Below, piece after piece: positions 6,767-7,142 of a stretch of DNA of 7,142 bases. Positions within the stretch are counted from its first letter, which is position 1, and each line of letters opens with the position of its first letter. The notes below the pieces were generated by a model, which was not told the DNA's origin, made no database searches, and saw nothing but the letters and a program-made list of their open reading frames with translations. The stretch spans positions 1 to 7,142 of the forward strand of contig JAKAHL010000101.1 of assembly GCA_021815005.1 (NCBI GenBank), read 5' to 3'. The DNA comes from Chloroflexota bacterium (GTDB lineage Bacteria > Chloroflexota > Limnocylindria > Limnocylindrales > CSP1-4). Both the position numbers and the translations under genes were made by a program.

Positions 6767-6777
6767 GAAACCGGTTG
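6767..6777 (+). promoter_or_regulatory. Putative LacI-family operator, site 3
   Basis: GAAACCGGTTG, core AACCGGTT at 6769-6776, lying 41 nt after the dehydrogenase stop in a 152-nt gap. It shares a 17-base identical stretch with site 1 (6763-6779 against 1838-1854). An operator here implies a separately regulated promoter for the Gfo/Idh gene. TTGATA (6775-6780) overlaps it and resembles a -35 box, but I see no matching -10. A GAAACC half copy lies at 6815-6820. Confidence 0.75.
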
Positions 6778-6878
6778 ATACCGTGACCCTCTGACGCCGC
6801 CGTTCGGCACGCTTGAAACCACGGCGTCGGTCGAGATCGTCCCCGCCGCCGCACCACCGATGGAGCAGGTCAGTCAGG

Positions 6879-7142
6879 ATGACGCAGCGTGACATGAGGG
6901 CCGCCGCCATCGGCGCCGGGACGACTGGTCGAGCCCACGCGGACGGGCACCACAACCTGCGGCCGCTGTGGGGCGATGCCGTGCCCCGCGTGAAACCGGT
7001 TGCGGTGGCAGACGCACCCCGCGCGCTCGCGGCAGACGTCGCCGGGGAGTTCGGGTCCGAGCGGGTCGACACCAGCTGGGAGGCGTTCGCGGAGGCTGAG
7101 CTCGCCGCCGATGAGCGTGCGCGGGCCGAGACCGAGCTCGCC
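6879..7142 (+). CDS. Gfo/Idh/MocA-family oxidoreductase, N-terminal part (runs off the window)
   Basis: The first 88 codons of a gene cut by the window end. Residues 8-27 (AAAIGAGTTGRAHADGHHNL) are a Rossmann nucleotide-binding start with GAGTTGRAHA, as in glucose-fructose oxidoreductase and inositol dehydrogenase relatives. It continues with VKPVAVADA (second strand, with Asp at the ribose-binding position), the helix APRALAADVAGEFG and a SWEAF segment. Full members have about 330-400 residues and oxidise or epimerise sugar or cyclitol hydroxyls. Together with the dehydrogenase upstream this supports carbohydrate or cyclitol catabolism. The start at 6879 has a modest AGG 9 nt upstream; an in-frame ATG at 6894 is an alternative. 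One AACCGGTT operator copy lies inside its coding region at codons 38-42. The Ala/Glu-rich end (EAELAADERARAETELA) departs from the usual hydrophobic third strand. Confidence 0.82.
   Translation, partial: MTQRDMRAAAIGAGTTGRAHADGHHNLRPLWGDAVPRVKPVAVADAPRALAADVAGEFGSERVDTSWEAFAEAELAADERARAETELA
6992..7002 (+). promoter_or_regulatory. Putative intragenic LacI-family operator, site 4
   Basis: GAAACCGGTTG, core AACCGGTT at 6994-7001, within the Gfo/Idh coding sequence (encoding V-K-P-V), 225 bp centre to centre from site 3. Intragenic auxiliary operators are known for LacI itself. The amino acids encoded lie at a commonly hydrophobic strand of the family, so coincidence is possible. Confidence 0.5.

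Noticed and set aside
4474..6822. A very long open frame (about 780 codons) on the minus strand opposite the ATPase and dehydrogenase genes
   Set aside because: It is antisense to two genes with intact catalytic motifs, is rich in Arg/Ala/Gly/His/Val with no recognisable domain, and is typical of spurious frames opposite G/C-ending codons.
1..7142. CRISPR arrays, tRNA/rRNA genes, insertion sequences, phage or toxin genes
   Set aside because: I found no regularly spaced repeats, cloverleaf-like or rRNA-like sequence, transposase motifs or terminal inverted repeats in the window.

Overview
The window is very GC-rich (about 70% by eye), with strongly G/C-ending codons and a lipoprotein whose export signal is followed by a Ser/Ala/Gly/Pro linker. 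This fits a high-GC, single-membrane-type bacterium such as a Chloroflexota (Limnocylindria-like) or Actinomycetota lineage. The assignment is inferred from style and codon use only.

Layout. The left part (34-1795) is a minus-strand pair: a LacI-family transcriptional regulator and, overlapping its stop codon by 8 nt, an unrecognised Ala/Gly/Pro-rich protein. A 544-bp divergent intergenic region (1796-2339) holds two copies of a LacI-type operator and a long, structured leader. The right part is a plus-strand cluster: a lipoprotein substrate-binding protein, a membrane permease, a single-domain ATPase (an RbsB/RbsC/FrcA-type carbohydrate ABC importer), a zinc-dependent medium-chain dehydrogenase, and the first 88 codons of a Gfo/Idh/MocA-type oxidoreductase cut by the window end.

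How it fits together. The importer probably brings in a sugar, polyol or cyclitol. The two NAD(P)-dependent oxidoreductases then probably oxidise or epimerise it, and the LacI protein senses it or a derivative. The substrate cannot be named from sequence. The most striking signal is an 11-mer, GAAACCGGTTG (palindromic core AACCGGTT with the central CpG typical of LacI-family operators), present four times. Two copies lie in the divergent promoter region. One lies between the dehydrogenase and the Gfo/Idh gene, and one inside the Gfo/Idh coding sequence. All four point the same way, and they form two pairs bracketing the operon. This suggests a local regulon with a second controlled promoter upstream of the Gfo/Idh gene and possible DNA looping.

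Other notable structure includes a perfect 16-bp-stem hairpin between the binding-protein and permease genes, smaller hairpins after the ATPase and dehydrogenase genes, and a perfect but orphan Shine-Dalgarno-like sequence in the leader. The biology is a recognisable carbohydrate-uptake locus. I see no evidence of a wholly new system; the novelty, if any, is in the regulatory architecture, the substrate, and the small coupled protein of unknown function.
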